From DASTQL01 sp035761805 (GTDB taxonomy: Bacteria; Actinomycetota; Actinomycetes; Jiangellales; Jiangellaceae), in contig DASTQL010000007.1 in the NCBI GenBank assembly GCA_035761805.1, forward strand, positions 1 to 24,500: a DNA stretch of 24,500 bases, in the 5' to 3' direction. Position 1 is the stretch's first letter. Every line of letters starts with the position of its first letter. The notes beneath the pieces are model-generated. The model was not told the origin of the DNA and made no database searches. It worked only from the letters and a program-made list of their open reading frames with translations. A program made the position numbers and the translations under genes. This document shows, one piece after another, positions 6,986 through 15,097 of the stretch.

Positions 6986-8395
6986 CCGACCGTCGCCGGG
7001 ATCGACTCGTCCACCCAGTCCTGCAAGGTCGTCGTCTGCGACGCCGACTCCGGTGCCGTCCTGGCGGAGGGCAGGGCCGCGCACCCCGACGGTACGGAGG
7101 CCGACCCGCAGCTGTGGTGGACGGCCCTGGAGGCGGCCGCCCGTGGGCTGCTCGACGGCGTGGCTGCGGTCGCCGTCGCCGGGCAGCAGCACGGCATGGT
7201 GGCCCTGGACGGCGACGGCGGGGTGGTCCGTCCCGCGCTGCTCTGGAACGACACCCGGTCGTCGGGGTCGGCCCGGGAGCTCGTCGAGGAGCTGGGTGGC
7301 CCCGCGGCCTGGGCCGAGGCCGTCGGCTCCGTACCCGTCGCCAGCTTCACCGTGACCAAGCTGCGGTGGCTCGCCCGACACGAGCCGGCGAGCGCGGACC
7401 GGGTGCGGTCCGTCGTGCTTCCCCACGACTGGTTGACCTGGCGGCTGAGTGGAGGCGTGGGCCGGGCGACGACCGATCGCGGAGACGCGTCCGGGACGGG
7501 CTACTGGTCCCCGGCGCAGGGTTCCTACCGCGACGACCTCCTAGAGCTGGCCCTGGGCCGTCGGGTCGACCTGCCGCGCGTCGCGGACCCCGCCGAGGTC
7601 GTCGGTCGGACGTCGGCCGGGGCCGTCCTCGGGGCCGGGACGGGCGACAACATGGGCGCCGCCCTCGGTCTGGGGGCCGAGCCCGGTGACGTCGTTGTGT
7701 CCCTGGGGACGAGCGGCACGGTCTTCGCCGTCACCGAGACGCCGACGGCGGACGCCAGCGGCCTGGTCGCCGGGTTCGCCGACGCGACCGGTCGCTTCCT
7801 TCCGCTGGTGTGCACGCTCAACGCCGCACGCGTGCTCACGGCGACGGCCGACCTGCTCGGGACGGACCTCGCAGGCTTGGACCGGCTCGCGCTGTCCGCG
7901 GAGCCGAGCGCCGGCGGCCTGGTGCTCCTGCCCTATCTCGACGGCGAGCGCACCCCCGACCTCCCCGACGCCACCGGATCGCTGCACGGGATGACCCGGG
8001 CGTCGATGACCGCCGCCAACGTCGCCCGCGCCGCGGTGGAGGGGATGCTCTGCGGCCTGGCGGACGGACTCCAGGCGCTGGTCGACCAGGGCGTGGAGGT
8101 GCGGCGGGCGCTGCTCGTGGGGGGTGCGGCCCGCTCCACCGCCGTCCGGGCCATCGCCCCTGCCGTCTTCGGCGCTCCCGTGGTGGTGCCCGAGGCCGCG
8201 GAGTACGTCGCCCTCGGAGCGGCCCGCCAGGCCGCCTGGGCCCTCCACGGCGAGTCGACCCCGCCGGCGTGGGCCGGGCCGCTCGCCGCCGGGCTGGCCG
8301 ATGCTGGCGACCGGGTTTCCGACGACGCCGTGGAGCAGGGTCGAGCCGTTCGGGAGAACTACGCACGGTGGCGCAACTTCGTCCACGACGTGTGA
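6983..8395 (+). CDS. xylB: Xylulokinase
   Basis: FGGY-family kinase that phosphorylates D-xylulose to xylulose 5-phosphate with ATP, the second step of the xylose isomerase pathway, in the cytosol. About 470 residues, normal for the family. Visible motifs are the N-terminal phosphate loop VAGIDSSTQSCKVVV, the sugar-contact segment VAGQQHGMVALD, LWNDTRS, and GTGDNMGAALGLG with the catalytic aspartate near residue 222. LGTSGTVFAV follows in the ATPase half, and LLVGGAARS and ALGAARQAAWAL come near the C-terminus. ATG 6983 gives the family-like start MPTVAGIDSS; ATG 6971 and 6974 are in frame and would add four residues. xylA, its pathway partner, lies about 6.7 kb downstream in a different transcription group. 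A hairpin directly after the stop may end the transcript. Confidence 0.92.
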   Translation: MPTVAGIDSSTQSCKVVVCDADSGAVLAEGRAAHPDGTEADPQLWWTALEAAARGLLDGVAAVAVAGQQHGMVALDGDGGVVRPALLWNDTRSSGSARELVEELGGPAAWAEAVGSVPVASFTVTKLRWLARHEPASADRVRSVVLPHDWLTWRLSGGVGRATTDRGDASGTGYWSPAQGSYRDDLLELALGRRVDLPRVADPAEVVGRTSAGAVLGAGTGDNMGAALGLGAEPGDVVVSLGTSGTVFAVTETPTADASGLVAGFADATGRFLPLVCTLNAARVLTATADLLGTDLAGLDRLALSAEPSAGGLVLLPYLDGERTPDLPDATGSLHGMTRASMTAANVARAAVEGMLCGLADGLQALVDQGVEVRRALLVGGAARSTAVRAIAPAVFGAPVVVPEAAEYVALGAARQAAWALHGESTPPAWAGPLAAGLADAGDRVSDDAVEQGRAVRENYARWRNFVHDV

Positions 8396-8422
8396 GAAGT
8401 CGGCCAGCAAGTAGCCAACTTC
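8396..8422 (+). terminator. Hairpin after xylB, possible terminator
   Basis: GAAGTCGGC (8396-8404) pairs with GCCAACTTC (8414-8422), a nine-base stem with one mismatch and a nine-base loop. It starts on the base after the xylB stop. There is no T-run, so termination strength cannot be judged; high-GC actinobacteria often have such tail-less hairpins. It could also be an operator. Confidence 0.45.
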
Positions 8423-8626
8423 AGGACACGATTTGGTCACGGCAACTAGGGTGGAGCCTCGGAGCCATGGTCGCCAGCTCGCCCTGGTTGCGCTCTAGGT
8501 ACGGGTATCATCGCAGGTCAGAGCGGGCATAGTAGTTCAAGACGTCGCCACTCGACGACGCTCTTCGTCCACTCGTCAGCGGAAGTACCCACGGCGCGGG
8601 AAACATAAGAAGTACTCCGCACCCTC

Positions 8627-8655
8627 TTGACGCCGTCGTCAGGGCGGTCTTAGTT
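8627..8655 (+). promoter_or_regulatory. Near-consensus promoter of the ROK-ABC-xylA operon
   Basis: TTGACG (8627-8632), a 17-bp spacer, then TTAGTT (8650-8655). This is the best sigma-70-type promoter seen in the window. Transcription would start near 8662, giving a leader of about 68 bases before the GTG at 8730. The -10 box is embedded in the putative operator. Confidence 0.65.
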
Positions 8656-8668
8656 TGTCGCAACAACC
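8653..8668. promoter_or_regulatory. Putative ROK/XylR-type operator
   Basis: GTTTGT-CGCA-ACAACC is an imperfect palindrome (five of six base pairs match). With the preceding bases it reads TTAGTTTGT...CAACAA, recalling the half-sites of the Bacillus XylR operator, though with a shorter centre. It covers the end of the -10 box and the expected transcription start, so binding would block initiation. The ROK protein encoded just downstream is the obvious candidate ligand; that link is inference. Confidence 0.55.
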
Positions 8669-8678
8669 GACGAACACC

Positions 8679-8694
8679 TGTGACCGGGCTCACA
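8679..8694. promoter_or_regulatory. Perfect CRP/GlxR-type box
   Basis: TGTGA-CCGGGC-TCACA matches the consensus TGTGA-N6-TCACA for cAMP-receptor-type regulators without any mismatch. It lies about 17-32 bases downstream of the inferred start site, a position that suggests repression, or it may activate a second promoter whose -10 would be TAGATC (8701-8706). Confidence 0.65.
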
Positions 8695-8708
8695 CTGACC
8701 TAGATCAG
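8695..8708. promoter_or_regulatory. 14-bp imperfect palindrome next to the CRP-type box
   Basis: CTGACCTAGATCAG is self-complementary except for one base pair. It abuts the CRP-type box and lies eight bases before the ribosome-binding site at 8716. It could be a second operator or an alternative -10 region (TAGATC). Confidence 0.4.
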
Positions 8709-8729
8709 GCGACGAGGGGAGGTCCGGCC

Positions 8730-10016
8730 GTGTCGATCACCGGTGGGCGTCTCCCCGACAGCGCCTCGTCCGGTGCCGACCACGTCGCCGTCCGTCGCCA
8801 CAACCTCGCCGTCGTCCTGCGCCACCTACGCGACTCCGGACCGCGGTCGCGGGCCCGGGTCGCCGCGGAGACCGGGCTCAACAAGGCCACGGTGTCCAGC
8901 CTCGTGGGCGAGCTGGCCGAGCGCGGCCTCGTCCGGGACGGCGAGGCGGAACGCGGCAGTGTGGGCCGGCCCGGTCAGACCGTCGTCCTCGACGGGCACG
9001 GGATCTGCGGCATCGGGGCGGAGGTCAACGTCGACTATGTCGCCGCGATGGCGGTCGACCTCCGCGGAGAGGTGGTCGCCGAGCGACGGTTGCCGCTGGG
9101 CACCTCCCGCGTCGGCCCGGGTCCGAGCCTCGACCACGCCGCGCGCCTGGTCGCCGAGGTCACCGACGCGGTCGCGGGCCGCGGCGGCCAACCCGTCGGC
9201 CTCACCCTCGCCGTCCCGGGCCTGGTCGAGACCGCCACGGGCACCCTCAGCACCGCCCCCAACCTCGGCTGGCGGGACGTCGCGGTCGTCCGCGAGCTGT
9301 CGACCCGGCTGGGTCGACCGGCCTACCCGGTGACCGTCGACAACGAGGCCAACCTCGCGGCGATCGCGGAGGTGACCGCGGGGGAGTGGGCCGGCACGAC
9401 CGACCTGATCCTGCTGACCGGCGCTGCCGGCGTGGGCGGGGGCGTCGTCTCCGGCGGCCGGCTGCTGCGCGGGGGGCACGGCTTCAGCGGCGAGGTCGGG
9501 CACATGCCCGTGGACCCGGCCGGCCGCCGCTGCGGCTGTGGGCGCACCGGGTGCTGGGAGACCGTGGTCGGCTTCGCGGCGCTGCTCGCCGACGTGGCCG
9601 ACCCTGACGACCCCGTGCGCGACCCCGACCTCGACCTCGACGGCCGGCTGGCCGAGATCAACCGGCGAGCCCGGCTCGGCGACGGCCGCACCCTCGCGGC
9701 TCTGCGGCACATGGGGCAGTGGCTCGGCATCGGCGCATCGATCCTCGTCAACCTGCTCAACCCCGCCGTGCTCGTCCTCGGCGGCTACCTGGCGGCCGTG
9801 GGCGAGTGGCTGCGCGGCCCGCTCGAAGCCGAGCTGAGCGCCCGCGTCATCGCCCCGGACGCCGGTGGCTGCCGGGTCGAGCTGTCCACCCTCGGCTTCA
9901 CCGCCGCGGTCCGGGGCGGCGCCCAGGTCGCCCTCGAGTCCGTGTTCAACGACCCGACGCTCGTGCGGCGGGTCGACCCCGTGGTCACCCCACTGCCCAC
10001 CGGAGGACCATCGTGA
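8730..10016 (+). CDS. ROK family transcriptional repressor, XylR-like
   Basis: 428-residue DNA-binding ROK protein, probably the local repressor of the sugar importer and xylA. The N-terminal winged helix is visible as VLRHLRDSGPRSRARVAAETGLNKATVSSLVGELAERGLV (about residues 29-68). The ROK domain follows: LTLAVPGLV, VDNEANLAA (acidic pocket), GAAGVGGGVVSGG, GEVGHMPV and the zinc signature CGCGRTGCWE. Start GTG 8730 is chosen because GGGGAGGT (8716-8723) lies six bases upstream. The frame extends back to TTG 8655, but that would overlap the promoter and CRP box. Its stop overlaps the ABC ATPase start by four bases (GTGA), so it is the first gene of that operon and likely autoregulated through the operator at 8653. 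Whether it also controls xylB is unknown. Confidence 0.9.
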   Translation: MSITGGRLPDSASSGADHVAVRRHNLAVVLRHLRDSGPRSRARVAAETGLNKATVSSLVGELAERGLVRDGEAERGSVGRPGQTVVLDGHGICGIGAEVNVDYVAAMAVDLRGEVVAERRLPLGTSRVGPGPSLDHAARLVAEVTDAVAGRGGQPVGLTLAVPGLVETATGTLSTAPNLGWRDVAVVRELSTRLGRPAYPVTVDNEANLAAIAEVTAGEWAGTTDLILLTGAAGVGGGVVSGGRLLRGGHGFSGEVGHMPVDPAGRRCGCGRTGCWETVVGFAALLADVADPDDPVRDPDLDLDGRLAEINRRARLGDGRTLAALRHMGQWLGIGASILVNLLNPAVLVLGGYLAAVGEWLRGPLEAELSARVIAPDAGGCRVELSTLGFTAAVRGGAQVALESVFNDPTLVRRVDPVVTPLPTGGPS

Positions 10017-11539
10017 CTGCCACCCCAGCCACCGACGACGCCCCCATCCTGGAGATGCACGGGATCGTCAAGACCTTCCCGGGTGTCCGGGCTCTCGACG
10101 GAGTCGACCTCGACGTCCGGCCCGGGGAGGTGCACTGCCTGCTCGGCCAGAACGGCGCGGGCAAGTCCACCCTCATCAAGGTGTTGTCCGGGGCCTACCG
10201 GCCGGACGAGGGCGAGATCCGCTGGCAGGGCCAGCCGGTCACCCTGTCCACCCCGATGGCGGCGATGCGGATCGGCGTCGCGACGATCTACCAGGAGCTC
10301 GACCTCGTCGACGGGCTCACCGTCGCCGAGAACGTCTACCTCGGTCACGAGGTGTCCCGAGCCGGCTTCTCCCAGCGCGCCGAGGCCCGACGGCTGACCG
10401 GCGCGGTCCTCGAGCGGCTCGGCCACCAGGAGGTCTCGCCCGACCGCGAGGTGGGTCGGCTCTCCGCCGCGGGCAAGCAGATCGTCAGCATGGCCCGCGC
10501 GCTCTCCCACGAAGCCCGGCTGATCGTCATGGACGAGCCGTCGGCGGTCCTGGACCAGGAGGAGGTCGGCAACCTCTTCCGCGTCATGCGCGAGCTCACC
10601 GCCCAGGGCGTCGCGGTGATCTACATCTCGCACCGGCTGGAGGAGATCCGTGAGGTGGGCGACCGCGTCACGGTGCTCAAGGACGGGCGCACCGTCGCGA
10701 CGGGGCTCCCCGCCCGCGAGACCCCGACGAGCGAGCTGATCCAGCGGATGACCGGCCGCTCGATCGAGTACGTCTTCCCCGAGCGTCCCGGCGTGCCGGC
10801 CGACGCCCAGCCGGTGCTCGAGGTGTCGGGCCTCTCCCGGTCCCGCGAGTTCGCCGACGTCACCTTCACCGTACGAGCGGGGGAGATCGTCGGCCTGGCC
10901 GGCCTCGTCGGGTCGGGCCGCTCGGAGATCCTCGAGACGGTGTACGGGGCGAGGAAGGCGTCCCACGGCTCGGTCACCGTCGACGGGAAGCGGGTACGCA
11001 ACGGCTCGGTGCAGGGCGCCGTACGCGCGGGCATCGGCCTCGCGCCGGAGGAGCGCAAGAGCCAGGGGCTGCTGCTGCACGAGTCGGTCGCGCGCAACAT
11101 CAGCGTGAGCAGCCTGGCCCGCTTCGCCCGGGGTGGCTTCGTGAACCGGGGCGCCGAGCAGGACGCCGCCCGGGAGCAGGCCGAGGCACTCGACATCAGA
11201 CCGCCGGGAGTGGAGCGGCCGGTCCGCAACCTCTCCGGCGGCAACCAGCAGAAGGTCGTGCTCGGGCGGTGGCTCCTGCGCGGCTGCCGGGTGCTGCTGC
11301 TCGACGAGCCGACCCGGGGGGTCGACGTCGGGGCGCGCAGCGAGATCTACGCCCTGGTCCGCCGCCTCTCCGCCGAAGGGGTGGCGGTCGTGGTCGTGTC
11401 CAGCGAGGTCGAGGAGGTCCTCGGGCTGGCCGACCGCGTCCTGGTGATCAGTGAGGGGCGGGTCGTCCACGAGGGACCCTCCGCCGAGATCGACGAGCAC
11501 CAGGTCCTCGACCTGGTGATGGAAGGAAGTGCCGCGTGA
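10013..11539 (+). CDS. Sugar ABC transporter, double ATP-binding subunit
   Basis: 508-residue ATPase of the RbsA/XylG/MglA type, which powers monosaccharide import at the inner face of the membrane. Two nucleotide-binding domains are fused. The first has Walker A GQNGAGKST (residues 45-53), a non-standard signature LSAAGKQ, and Walker B LIVMDEPS. The second has a degenerate loop GLVGSGRSE (typical of this class), a full signature LSGGNQQ and Walker B VLLLDEPTRGVD. This asymmetry is normal for the family. Start GTG 10013 overlaps the repressor stop; CGGAGGA (10001-10007) is its ribosome-binding site. Its own stop overlaps the permease start by four bases. Xylose is the likely substrate because xylA lies in the same group, but ribose, inositol or another sugar cannot be excluded. 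Confidence 0.95.
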   Translation: MTATPATDDAPILEMHGIVKTFPGVRALDGVDLDVRPGEVHCLLGQNGAGKSTLIKVLSGAYRPDEGEIRWQGQPVTLSTPMAAMRIGVATIYQELDLVDGLTVAENVYLGHEVSRAGFSQRAEARRLTGAVLERLGHQEVSPDREVGRLSAAGKQIVSMARALSHEARLIVMDEPSAVLDQEEVGNLFRVMRELTAQGVAVIYISHRLEEIREVGDRVTVLKDGRTVATGLPARETPTSELIQRMTGRSIEYVFPERPGVPADAQPVLEVSGLSRSREFADVTFTVRAGEIVGLAGLVGSGRSEILETVYGARKASHGSVTVDGKRVRNGSVQGAVRAGIGLAPEERKSQGLLLHESVARNISVSSLARFARGGFVNRGAEQDAAREQAEALDIRPPGVERPVRNLSGGNQQKVVLGRWLLRGCRVLLLDEPTRGVDVGARSEIYALVRRLSAEGVAVVVVSSEVEEVLGLADRVLVISEGRVVHEGPSAEIDEHQVLDLVMEGSAA

Positions 11540-12603
11540 GCGATCAGACCACTCCCACGGCCGCCACGACGCCGCCGTCGGACGAACACAACCGCATCGA
11601 GCAAGCAGCGGCAACGACGAAGCCCCCCGAGTCCGCCTTCGCCCGGATGATGGCCAGCTCCGCCGGCCGCAACCTCGGGCTCGTCATCGCCCTTGTCCTG
11701 CTGCTGATCCTCGGGGTCGCCACGGCCGGGGACCGCTTCGCCACGGTCGACAACCTGCTGACCATCCTGCGTCTCGCGTCCGTCATCGGTGTGGTGAGCG
11801 TCGGCATGACCTTCGTCATCACCGGCGGCGGCATCGACCTGTCGGTCGGCGCGATCGTGGCCCTGTCGTCGGTCTGGGCGACGACCCTGGCGACGCAGAC
11901 CATGGCCGAGGACGTCCACTGGACCGTCATGGTCTTCGTCGCACTGGCGGTGGGGGCGGGTTGCGGTCTCGTCAACGGCCTGCTCATCGCGTACGGGGGG
12001 ATCGCGCCGTTCATCGCCACGCTGGCGATGCTGGCGGCCGCCCGCGGGCTCGCCGAGATCATCGCCCAGCGCCGCACCCAGATCGTCAACGTGCGCGAGT
12101 TCGTGTCGTTCTTCGGCGGGAGCGTGCTCGGCGTTCCGGTCCTGGTGATCATCTTCGCGCTCGTGGCGCTGATCGGCTGGGTCCTGCTCAACCGCACCAC
12201 CTTCGGCAGGCGAACGCTCGCGGTCGGCGGCAACGCCGAGGCCGCGCGGCTGGCCGGCATCAAGGTGCAGCGCCACACCGCTCTTCTCTACGTCCTGCTG
12301 GGCGTGGCCTGCGGCATCGCAGCGATCATGATCGTCGCGCGGACCACGACGGGGAGCTCGACCCACGGCACGCTCTACGAGCTGGACGCGATCGCGGCCG
12401 TGGTCATCGGCGGGACGCTCCTCAGCGGCGGGCGCGGGACGATCGTCGGCACGGTCTTCGGCGTGCTGATCTTCACCACGCTCACCAACGTCTTCACGCT
12501 CAACAACCTGGACACCTCCACCCAGGCGGTGGCCAAGGGCGTGATCATCGTGGCTGCCGTCCTGCTGCAGCAGCGCGTCGCGGCCCGCAACCTCGCCACC
12601 TGA
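11536..12603 (+). CDS. Sugar ABC transporter permease, RbsC/XylH type
   Basis: 355-residue inner-membrane channel subunit for monosaccharide import. A polar N-terminal tail of about 45 residues precedes a run of hydrophobic segments, roughly eight to ten helices (for example LGLVIALVLLLILGVAT and IIFALVALIGWVLL). Family landmarks are TFVITGGGIDLSVGAIVAL near residue 100, GNAEAARLAGI in the cytosolic coupling region that contacts the ATPase, and VVIGGTLLSGGRGTIVGT near the end. GTG 11536 overlaps the ATPase stop (GTGA), with AAGGAAG upstream. Downstream is a strong hairpin and then the binding-protein gene. Confidence 0.94.
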   Translation: MSDQTTPTAATTPPSDEHNRIEQAAATTKPPESAFARMMASSAGRNLGLVIALVLLLILGVATAGDRFATVDNLLTILRLASVIGVVSVGMTFVITGGGIDLSVGAIVALSSVWATTLATQTMAEDVHWTVMVFVALAVGAGCGLVNGLLIAYGGIAPFIATLAMLAAARGLAEIIAQRRTQIVNVREFVSFFGGSVLGVPVLVIIFALVALIGWVLLNRTTFGRRTLAVGGNAEAARLAGIKVQRHTALLYVLLGVACGIAAIMIVARTTTGSSTHGTLYELDAIAAVVIGGTLLSGGRGTIVGTVFGVLIFTTLTNVFTLNNLDTSTQAVAKGVIIVAAVLLQQRVAARNLAT

Positions 12604-12607
12604 ACCG

Positions 12608-12634
12608 GGGCGCGCCGGAGCGGCCGGCGCGCCC
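12608..12634 (+). terminator. Strong GC hairpin between permease and binding-protein genes
   Basis: GGGCGCGCCGG (12608-12618) pairs perfectly with CCGGCGCGCCC (12624-12634): an 11-bp stem and a five-base loop, no T-run. Located inside the operon just before the binding-protein gene, it may be a partial terminator or an RNA processing/stability structure that sets subunit ratios. Confidence 0.6.
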
Positions 12635-12721
12635 ACCACTCCTCCCGCACCGCCTTCTCGCACCGCACGGACGACCCGTCCCGGCGCCCCTGCCCGGGAC
12701 CGACACCACCAAGGAGTACAG

Positions 12722-13792
12722 ATGTCCGCTCGCACGTCCAGGCCGCTGCGCCGGATGCTCACGACCACGGGCGCCCTGCTCGCGGCCGTGGCCCTGGTCG
12801 CCGGCTGTACCAGCAACGAGCCCGAGCCCGACGCCGACGCCGCCGCCGGCGAGGGCGACACCTCGGACGGGGGGGGCAGCTCCAACGACGAGGTCGGGGA
12901 GACCGTCGTCATCGGCTGGTCCGGCCCGCAGGCCGACCACGGCTGGCTGGCCGCGATCAACGAGTCCGCCCTGGCCGAGGCCGAGCAGTACGAGGACGTC
13001 GACCTACGGGCCGCCGAGGGGACCAACGACGCCAGCCTGCAGATCAGCCAGATCGAGACCTTCATCAACGAGGGCGTCGACGCCATCGTGCTGCTCCCGA
13101 CCGACGGCGCAGCGCTCACCGACGTGGCCATCCAGGCGATGGAGGCGGGGATCCCGGTCATCAACGTGGACCGCGAGTTCTCGTCCCCGTTCGCCGCCCG
13201 CAACACGATCCTCGGCGACAACTACGGCATGGGCGTGTCCGCCGGGACCTACTCCTGCCAGCTGATCGAAGAGAACGACATCGCCGACCCGGTCATCGCC
13301 GAGATCGCCGGCATCGACGCGCTGCCGCTGACGCAGGACCGGTCCCAGGGCTTCGCCGACGCCCTCGAGGCGTGCGACCAGGAGGTCGACAACCGGGTGG
13401 CCGCCGAGTTCACCGTCGAGTCGGGTGAGGCGGAGGCGTCCAACCTGCTGCAGGCGGCGCCGCAGATCGACATCATCTGGAACCACGACGACGACCAGGG
13501 CGTGGGCGTCAAGGCCGCCTTCGACAACGCCGGCCGCGACGAGTTCTTCTTCATCGGCGGCGCCGGCTCGTGCAACGCGATGCAGTGGATCCAGGACGGC
13601 GAGATGGAGGCGACCGTGCTCTACCCGCCCACCCAGGCCGCCGACGGGATCCGCCTGGCCCGCCTCATCGCCCAGGACAAGGGGATGTCCGACCTGGTCC
13701 AGGTCGAGGTGCCCCGCCGCATCGTGCTCAACGCCCCGGTCGTGACCGGGGAGAACGTCGACCAGTACACCGAGACCTGCTTCGAGTCCTGA
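12722..13792 (+). CDS. Sugar ABC transporter substrate-binding lipoprotein
   Basis: 356-residue periplasmic-binding-protein family member (RbsB/XylF-like, PBP type 1), anchored outside the membrane. The signal peptide RRMLTTTGALLAAVALVAGC has lipobox LVAGC, with the lipid cysteine near residue 29. A low-complexity acidic linker (EPEPDADADAAAGEGD...) leads to the binding domain. That domain shows IGWSGPQADHGWLAAINESA, INEGVDAIVLLPTDG, IPVINVDREF, WNHDDDQGVGVKAAFDNAG and a final ETCFES. Two internal cysteine-containing segments (SCQLIEEN, GSCNAMQ) could form a disulfide. ATG 12722 follows AAGGAG (12711-12716). The ligand cannot be read from sequence alone; context favours xylose. The gene lies between two strong hairpins, consistent with separate mRNA processing. 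Confidence 0.93.
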   Translation: MSARTSRPLRRMLTTTGALLAAVALVAGCTSNEPEPDADAAAGEGDTSDGGGSSNDEVGETVVIGWSGPQADHGWLAAINESALAEAEQYEDVDLRAAEGTNDASLQISQIETFINEGVDAIVLLPTDGAALTDVAIQAMEAGIPVINVDREFSSPFAARNTILGDNYGMGVSAGTYSCQLIEENDIADPVIAEIAGIDALPLTQDRSQGFADALEACDQEVDNRVAAEFTVESGEAEASNLLQAAPQIDIIWNHDDDQGVGVKAAFDNAGRDEFFFIGGAGSCNAMQWIQDGEMEATVLYPPTQAADGIRLARLIAQDKGMSDLVQVEVPRRIVLNAPVVTGENVDQYTETCFES

Positions 13793-13806
13793 CCCCGTGA
13801 CCGCGG

Positions 13807-13837
13807 GCCCGCCGGGCGACGACCTCGCCCGGCGGGC
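13807..13837 (+). terminator. Strong GC hairpin after the binding-protein gene
   Basis: GCCCGCCGGGCG (13807-13818) pairs perfectly with CGCCCGGCGGGC (13826-13837): a 12-bp stem and a seven-base loop, no T-run. It is a terminator or attenuator candidate between the importer genes and the Gfo/Idh/MocA-xylA pair; transcription may partly read through. Confidence 0.65.
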
Positions 13838-13894
13838 ATCCGGCCAGATGGACGAGACCGTCCCCACCCACCGACGCGCGAGGGACCACTGCAC

Positions 13895-15097
13895 ATGAGC
13901 GACCAGCACCAGACCATGCAGCGACAGGCCGGCCCGGCGACGCTGGGCGTGGGCATGGTGGGCTACGCCTTCATGGGCGCGGCCCACTCCCACGCCTGGC
14001 ACACGGCCCCCCGCTTCTTCGACCTCCCGCTGAGTCCCGAGCCGACCGTCCTCGGTGGTCGGGACACCGCCCGGGTCGCGGCGGCAGCCTCGAAGCTCGG
14101 GTGGAGATCCACCGAGACCGACTGGCATGCCCTCGTCGCCCGCGACGACGTCCAGCTCGTCGACGTGTGCACCCCGGGGGACACCCATGCCGAGATCGCG
14201 ATCGCCGCGCTCGAGGCGGGCAAGCACGTGCTCTGCGAGAAGCCCCTGGCGAACACCGTGGCCGAGGCCGAGGCCATGACGGCGGCGGCCGAGCGGGCCG
14301 CCACCCACGGCGTCCGCTCCATGGTGGGCTTCACCTACCGCCGCGTCCCCGCCATCGCACTGGCCCGGGAGCTCGTGGCCGAGGGACGGCTCGGCCAGCT
14401 ACGTCACGTCCGGGCGCAGTACCTCCAGGACTGGATCGCCGACCCCGACGTGCCGCTGTCCTGGCGCCTGCAGAAGGAGCGGGCCGGCTCGGGTGCTCTT
14501 GGCGACATCGGCGCCCACGTGGTCGACCTCACCCAGTTCATCACCGGTGAGCGGATCGCTGAGGTCGGCGGCACGCTCGAGACGTTCGTCAAGGAGCGCC
14601 CGCTGCCGGAGAGCTCCAGCGGGCTGTCGGGTGTGGCGGGGGCCGGGCGGGGCCGGGTGACCGTCGACGACGCCGCGCTCTTCCTCGCCAGGTTCACCGG
14701 CGGGGCGCTGGGCTCCTTCGAGGCGACCCGCTTCGCGGCCGGCCGCAAGAACGCCATCCGGATCGAGCTCAACGGCTCGGCCGGGAGCCTGGCCTTCGAC
14801 TTCGAGGACATGAACGTCCTGCACTTCTACGACCACACCGAGGATCCCCGCACCGCCGGCTTCCGCCGCATCCTCGTGACCGAGCCGCAGCACCCGTACG
14901 TGGGTGCCTGGTGGCCGGCGGGCCACCTGCTGGGCTACGAGCACGGGTTCACGCACCAGGTAGTAGACCTGGTCACCGCCATCGCCGAGGGCTCCGACCC
15001 GCGGCCGTCGTTCGCCGACGGGCTGCAGGTCCAGCGGGTCCTGGCGGCCGTCGAGAGCAGCGCTGCGAAGGAGTGCTGGCAGGAGGTGGGCTCATGA
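13895..15097 (+). CDS. Gfo/Idh/MocA family oxidoreductase
   Basis: 400-residue NAD(P)-dependent dehydrogenase family member, cytosolic, usually acting on sugars, inositols or glycosides. The N-terminal Rossmann fold shows GVGMVGYAFMGAAHSHAW (about residues 18-35), followed by VDVCTPGDTHAEIAIAALEAGKHVLCEKPLA, where EKP holds the conserved lysine (about 116). The substrate-binding domain carries GALGDIGAHVVDL with the usual catalytic-region histidine. ATG 13895 has GAGGGA about ten bases upstream. The stop overlaps the xylA start by four bases (ATGA), so the two enzymes are probably translated together. The substrate is unknown. Possibilities are a sugar or glycoside oxidised at C3, given the DUF1080 lipoprotein upstream, a xylose dehydrogenase, or an inositol dehydrogenase. 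The start of the protein has a short polar extension of about 15 residues. Confidence 0.92.
   Translation: MSDQHQTMQRQAGPATLGVGMVGYAFMGAAHSHAWHTAPRFFDLPLSPEPTVLGGRDTARVAAAASKLGWRSTETDWHALVARDDVQLVDVCTPGDTHAEIAIAALEAGKHVLCEKPLANTVAEAEAMTAAAERAATHGVRSMVGFTYRRVPAIALARELVAEGRLGQLRHVRAQYLQDWIADPDVPLSWRLQKERAGSGALGDIGAHVVDLTQFITGERIAEVGGTLETFVKERPLPESSSGLSGVAGAGRGRVTVDDAALFLARFTGGALGSFEATRFAAGRKNAIRIELNGSAGSLAFDFEDMNVLHFYDHTEDPRTAGFRRILVTEPQHPYVGAWWPAGHLLGYEHGFTHQVVDLVTAIAEGSDPRPSFADGLQVQRVLAAVESSAAKECWQEVGS

Larger units (their letters stand above)
8423..8729. other. Intergenic regulatory region upstream of the sugar ABC operon
   Basis: A gap of 334 bp (8396-8729) that is visibly less GC-rich than its surroundings. 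Besides the hairpin, promoter, operator and CRP-type box listed separately, it holds the direct repeat GAAGTAC (8582-8588 and 8609-8615). It also has two isolated -10-like hexamers, TAGGGT (8447-8452) and TATCAT (8506-8511), without good -35 partners. A 21-codon ATG frame starts at 8467 but has no support as a gene. An undetected small RNA or long 5' leader is possible. Confidence 0.6.

Noticed and set aside
8467..8532. Short ATG frame of 21 codons in the intergenic region
   Set aside because: Too short, with only a weak GGAGCC upstream and no recognisable leader-peptide pattern.
8655..8729. TTG start for the second ROK gene, giving 25 extra residues
   Set aside because: It would place coding sequence over the -10 box, operator and CRP-type box, and has no ribosome-binding site; GTG 8730 has a strong one.
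11347..13221. 624-codon - strand frame opposite the permease and binding-protein genes
   Set aside because: It crosses two convincing + strand genes and their hairpin spacer, and the translation is low-complexity.
14911..15093. Upstream extension of the xylose isomerase frame
   Set aside because: It lies wholly within the oxidoreductase gene in another frame and is Arg/Gly-rich; ATG 15094 with GGAGGTGG gives the canonical protein.
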